Source: Nephromyces sp. MM_2019
Taxonomy: Eukaryota > Apicomplexa > Aconoidasida > Nephromycida
Length of the DNA stretch: 13,993 nt
Assembly (NCBI GenBank): GCA_015657535.1
Contig: JADHZB010000337.1
Coordinates: 219 to 14,211 of the forward strand
Direction of reading: 5' to 3'
Shown piece after piece: positions 1 to 8,614 of this stretch. Position 1 is the stretch's first letter, and every line of letters starts with the position of its first letter. The notes beneath the pieces were generated by a model, which was not told the origin of the DNA, did not search any database, and saw only the letters and a list, made by a program, of their open reading frames with translations. A program made the position numbers and the translations under genes.

Positions 1-462
1 CTATACACACACATACACGTGTAAATTTAAAACATTTTTTGTATAAACCTATCTTTTTCTTTTTCCTCTTTTTTATTTATCATTTTTTTAATTTTTTATA
101 ATTTAAAAAAAATAAAATTAATTTTTAATTTAATATTTCAAATATTGTCTTTTTATTAACTCAAATATATAAGTTATTCTAATAACTTTTGTTATTGAAT
201 TTATCCGTTATATATATGTTTGTATGTTATATTTATATATTCAATTATACATAATATATATATATATGGTTTTGTGTGTGTAATATTGATATGTATTAAT
301 CGAACGATATATCTATACATATCAGTATGTAGAATTGAATAGGTCTAAATAAAATTATTTTTTTTATACATGATGTAGATAAGGTTTATTTTTATTATAA
401 ATGTTTATATATTGATAGGATGTAATTTTATCTTAAAAATATATATCAAGAATTTTTCAAAC
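1..462. other. AT-rich non-coding region downstream of the 938-residue gene
   Basis: No convincing exon was seen on either strand. The region holds poly-T/poly-A stretches (about 35-130), short (TA)n runs (about 210-265) and one short TG run near 270. The first 20 bases carry a CA run on the plus strand, unlike the TG-on-plus pattern of the next several kilobases, so a plus-strand gene may lie off the left edge. The right part should contain the 3' UTR of the minus-strand gene ending at 463; no processing signal could be assigned. Confidence 0.6.
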
Positions 463-3279
463 TTAAGAAAATGATAATAAATCTGTATATAAATTTAATG
501 TTTGATAAGTTGTTAATGAATACACTAATAAACGTGCTTTAGAAGTTTCATTATGATTATCATAATGTTCAAATTTACGATCATCATGTTCATGTGTGTG
601 TGTATAATGTGTAGGTTGTTTTTCAGTCATAATACATGGCCATAAAAATATAGGTATTGAACCAAAATTTGAATGACATTGTAATATTTCATCTTTATTA
701 TTATTATCTTCAATATCATTAAAAGGTTTAAAATTAATAAATAAATTTTCAAAATCATGATGATCTAACCTTTCACGACCAGATGAAATTAATCTTAATT
801 GTATCTCCCAGACTCTATTAGATGTGTGTTTTTTATTGATTGGTTTTAATTGAAAATACGAAGGTACGCGATATGTTATCCAACTCCTTATTAATGTATT
901 AATAGATAGACGGCTATTAATAGGTACAGCAAATAATGGACAACTTCTATCATCATGTGTACTATAATATGTTAATGAATAACTTAATACTTTCCTTAAT
1001 AAATCAGGAGGTAAATATCCTCTCTGTGCCAAGAGTATATGCTCACACACTTTATATAACCTTTTCAAACGATGTAGTAATAATTCTGGTTCAAGGTTTG
1101 AGTCAATATACCAATCTAATTCATTAAGATGGTGTGATGATGCATTTACATGTTGTATAAGACTTAATGCATCTCTAGTTAAGACATATAAACCCATTGA
1201 AATCATCATTTTTGGGAATGTGTGTGGTTGTATATAATATTCAAGTTTTTCTAGCCATAAATTTTGTAACTTTGATAATTCTTTAGATGAACTTGGTGAA
1301 GAATAATGTTGTATTTTCCAAAGTTTTGTAGCTAAATGTATCAATTGAGCTATTTCTGAACGACTATCTGAATTAATCATAGGTAAGAATGGTGTACCTA
1401 CACTTGGAGAATTTGAATGAGTGTGTTCAGATGTTAATAATGTAATTGGTTGAGAAGGTGATACCATTGGTAAAGAATATCTTGAATCATTCGTTTGATT
1501 GATTGGATAAGGTGTTGAATTCATTTGGTTTTGGTTAATAGGTGTTGTACCTAGATGTGTATTTGATTTTTCATTCTGTGATGATTGCATAGCATAATAA
1601 AGTTGTGGGTGTAATGCTTCCAAGAGTAAATGAAAGGCTGTAAATGCTTCATCAAGTGAATAAAAACTTTGTAAGAATTGCCAGAAACGGTCAATAAAAT
1701 CACGATCTGTTCGTAGGGGTAAATCAGGGTCAAAACCATCATAAACACCTATCAAATCATTTGTACCTAAATTATTTGAAAGGTATGATCCAGATGAAAT
1801 TTGTTTTTCTTGAGAAAGAAATAATTGAACTTGTTTACTTATTTCTGGGCATGGATCTTTACTGTGTAAATTTTCAGAAGCTGATGGGAATTGTGATGCA
1901 TCTGGAAATTCAAAATAAGGTTGCTTAAGTAATTCAAAAGGTGAAGATTGCGATTTCCCTTGTTCTGAACTTTCAGAAATTAAACGATCAATGTGGCATA
2001 ATTGCCTTATTATATTCAATTGGTACAAAAATCGATAAATGAGTGAATTTTGTGCATTACCAGAACGGAAAACAACTACAGCATCACTTTGAGATTGTTG
2101 TGGTAAGGGAAGTGTAGGTCCCATTTTTTCTCTCTCGGGAAAATTTATTTTCCAACTCACATAAAGTGATAGAAAAGGACCAGGCATTGCTCGGCATGAT
2201 GCATTGGTAGAGCGTTGTTTGAGTATGTAACTTTCATTAGGATAATTTGGTTGAGATGCAGAGATTGATCTCCAGAATGAATCATATCGACAGATTGCTA
2301 TGGTTTCGTTAGGTTCATTTAAATTGGACGTATTGCTTTCTTTGCAAGGATCAACAAGTTTTAAGAATTTATCCACAGTTAAATTACTAATAGTAGATGA
2401 TGTAATCTCCAACGATGGACTACTCATGGTAGACATTGTTCCATGGTTGCTGTCTGCTTTTCCAGAGAGGCTAATGTATACAAATCGAAATGGGCTTGGT
2501 AATATATCAAGACGTAGTGGGTGATCCTGCCCAATCTCATTGATTACATTGCTTTTATCATTTTCTGAAACATAGAATACCAATGGGTATGGATATGTTA
2601 GGTTTGGTTCTTCATCAAAGTTAGAAAGTGCAGCCATGATGTCTCTTAAATCTGATAGTGGTATAGGTTCTAGACGATCTTCTAAAATAGCATATTCATA
2701 TGGTCTAACCTCCCTAACCTCCCTAGTTTGATTCGCTGTGAATCCTTCAATTTCTGTGGTCTCTCCAGAATTTAATTGCAATGGTTTGAGAAAAGAATCC
2801 GCCAAGACATCACATTTTATAACTTCTGTAAAATTATTTACATGTTCATAAGTGAGTTGTCGGCAATAATGGATATGGTTATTAGCAATACGGTCAGGCG
2901 GTGGAGGTTTTATGTAGGCATTGTCTTCGGTATTTGGAGAAGTCCCAGGTGGGTAATTGTTAGGAGACATGGTCCTAGGATATTTCGATTTGGGGGCCGT
3001 AGACGGTGATATTTCCGTCTGGCTTGATGGAAGTTGACTGATGAGTATAAATCCATTTGGGTAATGCTCAAGTAGGGGATGAAAGTGTGAATACTTAATA
3101 AGCCATATTAGATAAGTCCCAGAGGTGTAATGAATTGGATAGGGCTCCTCTGTTATAGAAAACACAGAGACTGATGCCTTTTGGGTATAACGAATATATT
3201 GTAAAGTTGTAGGAATGTAATTCGGCTGAATCGTTTCCACAGGAAAAGTTATTTTCCTCTTGAAAAAGCTTGCCGACAT
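463..3279 (-). CDS. Unrecognised 938-residue Ser/Asn-rich protein, intronless
   Basis: This single uninterrupted frame runs from an ATG at 3279 to a TAA at 463-465. An in-frame TGA at 3310-3312 lies 33 bases upstream with no ATG between, which fixes the start within this exon. I do not recognise the family. No signal peptide or membrane span is evident. The N-terminal ~100 residues are mixed and hydrophobic-rich, followed by Ser/Thr/Pro/Asn-rich linkers (about 80-130, 280-320 and 590-640). Two better-ordered segments stand out: about residues 510-565, an acidic then aromatic-rich stretch with DGFDPDLPLR followed by RFWQFLQSFYSLDEAF, and about 645-870, mostly amphipathic and Leu-rich. The C-terminal ~60 residues are His/Asn/Asp-rich, partly encoded by a CA run. 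A short tandem repeat encodes REVREVRP near residue 190. Large size, low-complexity inserts and absence of introns fit a conserved apicomplexan scaffold or regulatory subunit, but this is a guess. Confidence 0.9.
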   Translation of the reverse strand: MSASFFKRKITFPVETIQPNYIPTTLQYIRYTQKASVSVFSITEEPYPIHYTSGTYLIWLIKYSHFHPLLEHYPNGFILISQLPSSQTEISPSTAPKSKYPRTMSPNNYPPGTSPNTEDNAYIKPPPPDRIANNHIHYCRQLTYEHVNNFTEVIKCDVLADSFLKPLQLNSGETTEIEGFTANQTREVREVRPYEYAILEDRLEPIPLSDLRDIMAALSNFDEEPNLTYPYPLVFYVSENDKSNVINEIGQDHPLRLDILPSPFRFVYISLSGKADSNHGTMSTMSSPSLEITSSTISNLTVDKFLKLVDPCKESNTSNLNEPNETIAICRYDSFWRSISASQPNYPNESYILKQRSTNASCRAMPGPFLSLYVSWKINFPEREKMGPTLPLPQQSQSDAVVVFRSGNAQNSLIYRFLYQLNIIRQLCHIDRLISESSEQGKSQSSPFELLKQPYFEFPDASQFPSASENLHSKDPCPEISKQVQLFLSQEKQISSGSYLSNNLGTNDLIGVYDGFDPDLPLRTDRDFIDRFWQFLQSFYSLDEAFTAFHLLLEALHPQLYYAMQSSQNEKSNTHLGTTPINQNQMNSTPYPINQTNDSRYSLPMVSPSQPITLLTSEHTHSNSPSVGTPFLPMINSDSRSEIAQLIHLATKLWKIQHYSSPSSSKELSKLQNLWLEKLEYYIQPHTFPKMMISMGLYVLTRDALSLIQHVNASSHHLNELDWYIDSNLEPELLLHRLKRLYKVCEHILLAQRGYLPPDLLRKVLSYSLTYYSTHDDRSCPLFAVPINSRLSINTLIRSWITYRVPSYFQLKPINKKHTSNRVWEIQLRLISSGRERLDHHDFENLFINFKPFNDIEDNNNKDEILQCHSNFGSIPIFLWPCIMTEKQPTHYTHTHEHDDRKFEHYDNHNETSKARLLVYSLTTYQTLNLYTDLLSFS

Positions 3280-3358
3280 TTGTAAGTTTATTTTCGTGGA
3301 AATAATTAATCAAAATTATATAAACTAATTAGCAAAGCGCGTCAACATTTTTTTAGTA

Positions 3359-3374
3359 TAGTGTACGTACACTA
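3359..3374. promoter_or_regulatory. 16-base perfect palindrome, candidate transcription-factor site
   Basis: The bases TAGTGTACGTACACTA read identically on both strands. They lie 80 bases upstream of the ATG at 3279, in a comparatively GC-rich patch (the nearby 3337-3343 is AGCGCGT). Each half contains GTGTAC, compatible with the GTAC-core motif reported for AP2-G-type ApiAP2 factors. That match is from memory of the family and untested here. A symmetric site suggests a dimeric binder. Confidence 0.4.
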
Positions 3375-3634
3375 AAAGCTACATTATTATTCCCGCAGTA
3401 ATATATAATTTATCAGTGACTAAAAATTGAATATAATTTGTTTATATTGTTTAAGTTGGATATATTTTGAAATAAATAAATTGAAATATGTAATTTTATC
3501 AGCTACTAGCTTTTGGTAAATTGGAAATTGATTATTTTTTGTGCTTAAATTGTAGCAGGTGTAATTTGAAGTAAATCATACAGGAACTCTTATGACTTGG
3601 TATATGTAAGATTTGATATACATATGTTTTGCTG

Positions 3635-3730
3635 TGTGTATAATTTGACATGTGTGTAATTTATTGTTTTGCAATTTGTAGTATTTGCAACTTGAAGTGT
3701 ATATAGCTTGGAATGTGTATAACTTACTAT
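3635..3730. repeat. Degenerate tandem repeat, period about 14-18
   Basis: The element aaTTTG/aaCTTG, with GTGTATA-like sequence between copies, recurs at about 3641, 3657, 3673, 3689, 3707 and 3721. Copies are diverged and spacing is uneven, as in an old array. More distant relatives may extend left to about 3560. Confidence 0.4.
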
Positions 3731-4415
3731 ATTTATAACTAAAGGCATGTACAAATTAAAAATATAGAATTTGCTATATAAGTGGATTCAAATTTCAAAG
3801 GTCACAGTCAATCTTAATTCAAGTTGAAGTAATTCTTTAGTTTTGAATTTTGTAAAATTTAAAACATCTTAAGTATAATTTTGTTTTGGTTAGTTAGGTT
3901 CATTGCAGGTAGAATTATACTATATTGCTTTGTTTGGGAAATGTATATTATAAACAAGTTTCAGTTTTTATAATTTATCTATACCTTTGTATATATTAAA
4001 CATCACTTTTTAAGTATATTGACGATTTTCAATATTTAACTTTGAAATTTATATATATTTTATGTAACATCTTTTTAGTATATAGTGTATATTATTAGCT
4101 TATTTTGTAGATATAACTTATATAAAAATAACTTGTTTAAATAGGTTTATTTGAGTTACGTCTGTGCTTTTTTGTGATATGTGTATATTATCTTGTGAAT
4201 ATGTACTATGTTTGCTTGTTTTGTGTTGTGTGTGTAGTGAGAGTGGGATCATATATATACTATTTGTAAGTTATTTATTTGTACAAATTGCTTTATAAAT
4301 ATACTTCTTTTTGTAAAATCAGAATTATCATGATATAATAATAACTAATTTAATCATAAGCACTCTAAGAGGTATATTTTTATGGGGTCAATATCTATGC
4401 AATCAGAATATTTCT

Positions 4416-4441
4416 ACACACACATATATATATATATATAC
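4416..4441. repeat. Compound (CA)n(TA)n microsatellite
   Basis: A short CA run is followed directly by a TA run, ending in TACATT. It is one of the few CA-on-plus runs inside the minus-strand gene block. Confidence 0.7.
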
Positions 4442-4855
4442 ATTGTTGTAAAAATAGGATAGATTTAATGATTTGAATTTTATTAAAACTTTCCGAAGGC
4501 TTAATCGATTTGGAAAATGATTTACAAATCAATTGAATTATTTATACATGACTAAAAGTGTTTGTAATTTAAATGTATTTGTGTGTTCTATAAAAATTTT
4601 TTAAAAGTGTTTGATATTGCTAGTGTATATGTTGTAATTTCATGCTGTGTGTGTATATATTAAAATTGCTAAAATCAACATGTGTGAATTTAATTCAAAT
4701 AATGTAATTAGGTGTTTAATCTGTATTATAAATGTCTTTGATTAAAAAGTGTTATATATGTGTGAGTATTTGTATGGAGATGTTTAACCAGTATGGTGTT
4801 TTGGGTATATCTACTAATCAATGTTGTATGTATAAGTGTGTATAATATATATTTT

Positions 4856-7771
4856 TCACCAAATATATGTTTTACAATCATGAAAATGAAATTCATTCAA
4901 AAATCCAGGAATTTCATTGGGTGTAAATGATGATTTGATTATACAATTTCCAATTTGATTACACATAGTTACTCCAGCTAAATCAAAATGTGTGGAATCC
5001 TATATTTATGTAAAACAAAAATGTGTCTAAATATATATTTGTTTGTATGTGTATATTGCTTAATTAGTGCATTGAGCAAAAAAACCTCAAAAATGTGTAT
5101 GGAAGAAATCAGCAAAAATTCATTCTAGTGTGTAGAGAGATGTGAGTATATGTGTGTATAGAAATAAAACACAGTGTGTATTTTCATGAATAAAAATTAG
5201 TACCTATATGTGTGCTTTCTAAAAATAAAGATACTTATGTTTGTGCAAAAATACAGTATTAATTTGCGTGAATACATAAAAGTTTATGTGTTTGTAAAAA
5301 CAATTGTACATATAATTGTGTAAAAAAAAAAGTATATTTGTGTTTGTAACAAAATTTCTTTTATGTATGTATGTATAGAATAAAAGAATAATTAAATATA
5401 TATATTATGTTCAAGTGTGTGTAATTATATATTTGAGAAATTTACTTGATAATGAATAAGTATATATAATTTCTTATTTCCAAATTTTGTCCCATGGCAG
5501 TAAATACGGCCCGTTTCTTGATGTAGAATAATTACACCAATTTCTAAATGATTTTCTAATATACCTAGTTGAATTCATATACATTTACATATTTATATTA
5601 AAATGTGTGTGTGTGTGTATTAAATTTTATGTATGCAAAGTGTGTTAAGTGTAAATAGTAAATGTCTTATGCATATATTAAATGCGTTAACTGTATATAT
5701 TATTTGTGCATCTATTCATATTAAATGTACATCTGTATATATTAAGTGTGTATCTATATATTAAATGTGTATCTATGGAAATGTTATAGTAGTAAAATAT
5801 GTCCTTAAATATTTAATGTGTACCTATGGTAGAGTTATGTATACCAAAAGTATGTGTGTATTAGGTGTGTATCAATGTGAGATTTATATTTAGAAAATGT
5901 GTGTGTATAAATTTTTACAAACCAACATCAATATCAGATCCCCAATGGTTATTTCCAGTTTTACGAATTTCATGGAATAAGCAACGGGCTTTATCTAAGA
6001 GTGTTATTGTTTGGTATTCAAACCCTATAAAACATGTGTATATATGTATATATGTAGAATGTGTAAAAATATCTGTAAAAAAAAGTATATATAAAGCATG
6101 TAAAAAAGTGTATATGTAAAGTCTATAAAGGTTGAACATGAATGTGTAAGGTTGTATAAAAATATATGTTTAGAGCGAATGAAAAATTTATAAAACTATG
6201 TAAAAATGTGTATATATCGAGTTTACACGAATATATAAAAGATGTAAAAGTATGTAAAATATAAAAAATTATTATGCTTATAAATGTGTAAAAGTTTGTA
6301 AAAATATGTATGTGTATATGTGAAATAACCGGATGAATTGATATACACATCTTCATAAAGTATAGTTTTGGGTGACCAAAAATCAAACCACTCGCCAGAC
6401 TCCTCCAATGCCGTAAATAACAAAATTTTATTAACAAATTCGGTGGAGTTCCAATTTTTGGGTTCACTTCTGATATCTAACAGTTTAAAATTATATATAA
6501 TGTGTATGTGTGTCTATGTGTGTGTGTGTGTGGGTATGTGTATGTATGTGTGTGTATATAGGTATGTATGTATGTATGTGTGTGAGTGTGTTTGTGTATG
6601 TATATGTGTGTGTGTGAATGTGTAGGTATGTGTGTGTGTGTATGAGTATGTGTAAAATATAAATTAATTTACCTTGTAATGTTAAGCCAGTTAAACCATA
6701 AGCAACCAAATCTCTCAAATCTTGGATAGTGTAGTGTGTGTTGTCAGGTTTAACAAAATTAGCGTCTTCCAAACCAAAACTTAATGAGCGAAATAAACAA
6801 TCACCATTGTCAGGGTATTCCTAAAATCGTTTTAGTGTGTGTGTGTATGTGAGTAAAAATTAAAATGTGTGTGGAAATTAAGAGTATGGGTATGTAAATT
6901 CAAAGTGTGTGTGTCTAAGTTAGATGAGTATAAGTGTGTGTGTAATTTAAAGTGTGTCTCTGCAAGTTAGATGTGCATGTGTGTGTCTATGTGTGAGTTG
7001 TATGTGTTTGCCATATAAAATTGAATCAAAAACTTGATTCAATTTGTAGCTAACTTTTATACATAATGTCGCCTCATAATTTTTCCCACGCGTTCGCCAT
7101 TTTGATGATATGTCAAACCACACACTATTAACTTTTTTGCAGCTTTGGTTACTTAGCAATGTGTAGTGTGTGTGTGGGTTGTTTGTATTTAGGGTAGATG
7201 GAGAGTGTGTGTAGATTGTAAGTGGAGTGTATGTAGGTTGAGCGTGTAGGCTGTGTGAGTGTTCATTAGATTTGGTGTGTCTATCGAGATTAGATACAGC
7301 TTGTAGAGTAGGAATACTGATTGCTTGCTGGCTAGATATAGTTTGTCTGTTTTGAGTAGGTTGACTGTGTGTGTGTTGAGTCGGTGGTGTGGTTACAGTA
7401 GTTGATCTGTGTGTATGTGTAGTGCCTGGAGTGTTTGTGATCAGAGTTTCAGGAGTATAGGTCTGTCTAGTGTCTGGAGTGTATGTATGTTGAATGTCTG
7501 GAGTGTGTGTGTGTTGAGAATTTTGGGTAGTATGAGTTAGTGTGTAGCTGTGTATAATTCCAGGAGTATTGTCATTGGTGTGGGCAAAGTTTAAGTGCTT
7601 TGTAGTGCTATAGCCTTGTTTGAATGTAAATTTATTAAAGGTCTGCAAATTTTTATTGGTATTTTGATTAGTAGGAGATGTGTGTGTGTACCAAAGCTGA
7701 GATGTGTGTGTGTTTTCAGAGTGTGCGAGTAAATGTATTGATGAAATTAACAAGGCTAAAAAGAGAAACAT
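4856..7771 (-). CDS. Predicted secreted OTU-like cysteine protease, six exons (465 residues)
   Basis: Proposed coding exons on the minus strand are 7771-7034, 6820-6673, 6476-6330, 6024-5923, 5564-5446 and 4999-4856, ending in TGA. All introns are GT-AG and all phases agree (0, 1, 1, 1, 0), giving 1,398 bases. Residues 1-18 form a signal peptide (MFLFLALLISSIHLLAHS). Residues about 19-205 are low-complexity Thr/His/Ser/Asn/Pro repeats. The OTU domain spans about 240-430: YPDNGDCLFRS places the nucleophile at Cys254, HWGSDIDVGIL starts at His371 and matches the W-G-x-x-I-[DE]-[IV]-x-I-L signature of OTU1/YOD1-type enzymes, RIYCHG follows, and STHFDLAG gives the catalytic His422. OTU enzymes cleave ubiquitin or ubiquitin-like conjugates. 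The tail (431-465) has three Cys but no evident C2H2 finger like that of OTU1. The signal peptide suggests export or a secretory compartment. The exon 1 donor (7034, or 7055 also in phase) is the weakest junction. The gene diverges from the secreted-protein gene at 8615. Confidence 0.82.
5673..5778. repeat. About 21-base degenerate tandem repeat in OTU intron 4
   Basis: Units resembling TATATTAAATGTGTATCTA recur with ATTAA cores at about 5677, 5699 (ATTAT), 5720, 5741 and 5760, spaced 22, 21, 21 and 19. The last two units are nearly identical and the first two are diverged. The array lies wholly in the intron 5565-5922. Confidence 0.65.
6060..6310. repeat. TGTAAAA-rich simple-sequence tract in OTU intron 3
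   Basis: The element TGTAAAA (also TATAAAA) recurs more than ten times at irregular 8-40 base intervals through most of the intron 6025-6329. Several plus- and minus-strand open frames across it are low-complexity by-products. Confidence 0.5.
6501..6653. repeat. TG/TATG complex microsatellite in OTU intron 2
   Basis: This is almost pure interrupted (TG)n and (TATG)n on the plus strand, filling most of the intron 6477-6672. On the sense (minus) strand it is CA-rich. Confidence 0.85.
7150..7545 (-). repeat. Coding CA/TG repeat: Thr-His-Thr-Pro-type repeats in OTU exon 1
   Basis: The first coding exon of the OTU gene is rich in CACACA-type sequence on the sense strand. It is read as repeated THT and (T)YTP units, for example HTHTPDIQHTYTPDTRQTYT. 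The period is loose: x-T-[YHN]-T-P-[DEG] recurs at least five times between about 7410 and 7530. The frame stays open for 825 bases despite this simple sequence. Confidence 0.7.
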
Positions 7772-8614
7772 TTTCTACACATTCTTAAAAAGTGTAAGTT
7801 TGAATAAATTATATAAATTCATAATAGTAGAGTGTGAAAACTTTATTTTAATTTTGAGATATTTAACATTTTGAATACTTGTACATGAGTGTGTGCGTGA
7901 GTGACAGTTAAGCTTGAATAAAATCTATTAACCTTTGTTGTGCATGGGTCTCTGAAAATTCGATTATACATTCTTATATATGCATATCTAATCTCTCTCT
8001 CACATAAATACACACATATTTCACTGAATTACAGACATACGAACATTATTACCCTCCACAAACACACACTCATATACTTCACATATATATGAACATGCTT
8101 CGTATACAAATCACACATAAAGATATTTCGTCAGATTATAAACATCCCATACACAAACATAAATATTGTACACACACACATATCTATCTAGTACAAACAT
8201 GTACATATATATTCCGCACAGCCAATACACATATATATAGTTAGCTCCCTCATATTTAAATACATTTTTCTTTTGGTTTCACACACCTACATTTATGAGA
8301 CAATATTTTTACTATTTATCAGACAATCTTCAGATATAACTACATATTTTTATTTTCACACTATATAGACTAACACATATACACACTCACACAAACACAT
8401 ATACACACACATACATACACATAAGCACACACAGCATACAATTTGCAAAATATAATTTGTATGTAAAGATAATCAAAAATGAGAGAATTTTTTAATAAAA
8501 AACCTCATCAAATAAAAAAATTAATAACTTTTGAATGCTTATATTAAAATAACAAAATTATGTGTATATGAGTGTAATTTATAAGTAAAATAATAGAAAC
8601 AACATCTACCAAAA
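7772..8614. promoter_or_regulatory. Divergent promoter region between the OTU and 149-residue genes
   Basis: The two flanking start codons point away from each other (ATG at 7771 minus, ATG at 8615 plus), so this 843-base gap must supply both promoters and 5' UTRs. No exon was seen. TG runs on the plus strand stop near 7910 and CA runs begin near 8000, so composition switches strand inside the gap. No specific motif could be assigned. Confidence 0.5.
8368..8432. repeat. Interrupted CA microsatellite
   Basis: A CACATA/CACACA tract on the plus strand lies about 180 bases upstream of the ATG at 8615. Weaker CA runs continue leftward to about 8000. Confidence 0.75.

Larger units (their letters stand above)
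3280..4855. other. Spacer between the 938-residue gene and the OTU gene
   Basis: Both flanking genes are on the minus strand, so this region holds the promoter of the 938-residue gene (right of 3279) and the 3' flank of the OTU gene (left of 4856). It is A+T-rich with many TGTGT runs on the plus strand. Besides the palindrome at 3359-3374 it contains a degenerate short tandem repeat (about 3635-3730) and a CA/TA microsatellite (4416-4441). Short open stretches at 4336-4560 on both strands could not be joined into a gene. Confidence 0.5.

Noticed and set aside
3095..3313. Minus-strand 72-codon frame overlapping the start of the 938-residue gene.
   Set aside because: It lies almost entirely inside the larger gene in another frame and shows no motif of its own.
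4336..4560. Short coding-like stretches, for example plus-strand NLIISTLRGIFLWGQYLC near 4360-4410 and DRFNDLNFIKTFRRLNRFGK near 4470-4530.
   Set aside because: No donor and acceptor pair joins them in phase, the opposite strand is about equally open, and TG-on-plus composition argues against a plus-strand gene. Chance open frames of this length are expected.
5865..6139. Overlapping plus- and minus-strand open frames of 74-84 codons.
   Set aside because: Only the short minus-strand part 5923-6024 is an OTU exon; the rest is intron sequence that happens to be open.
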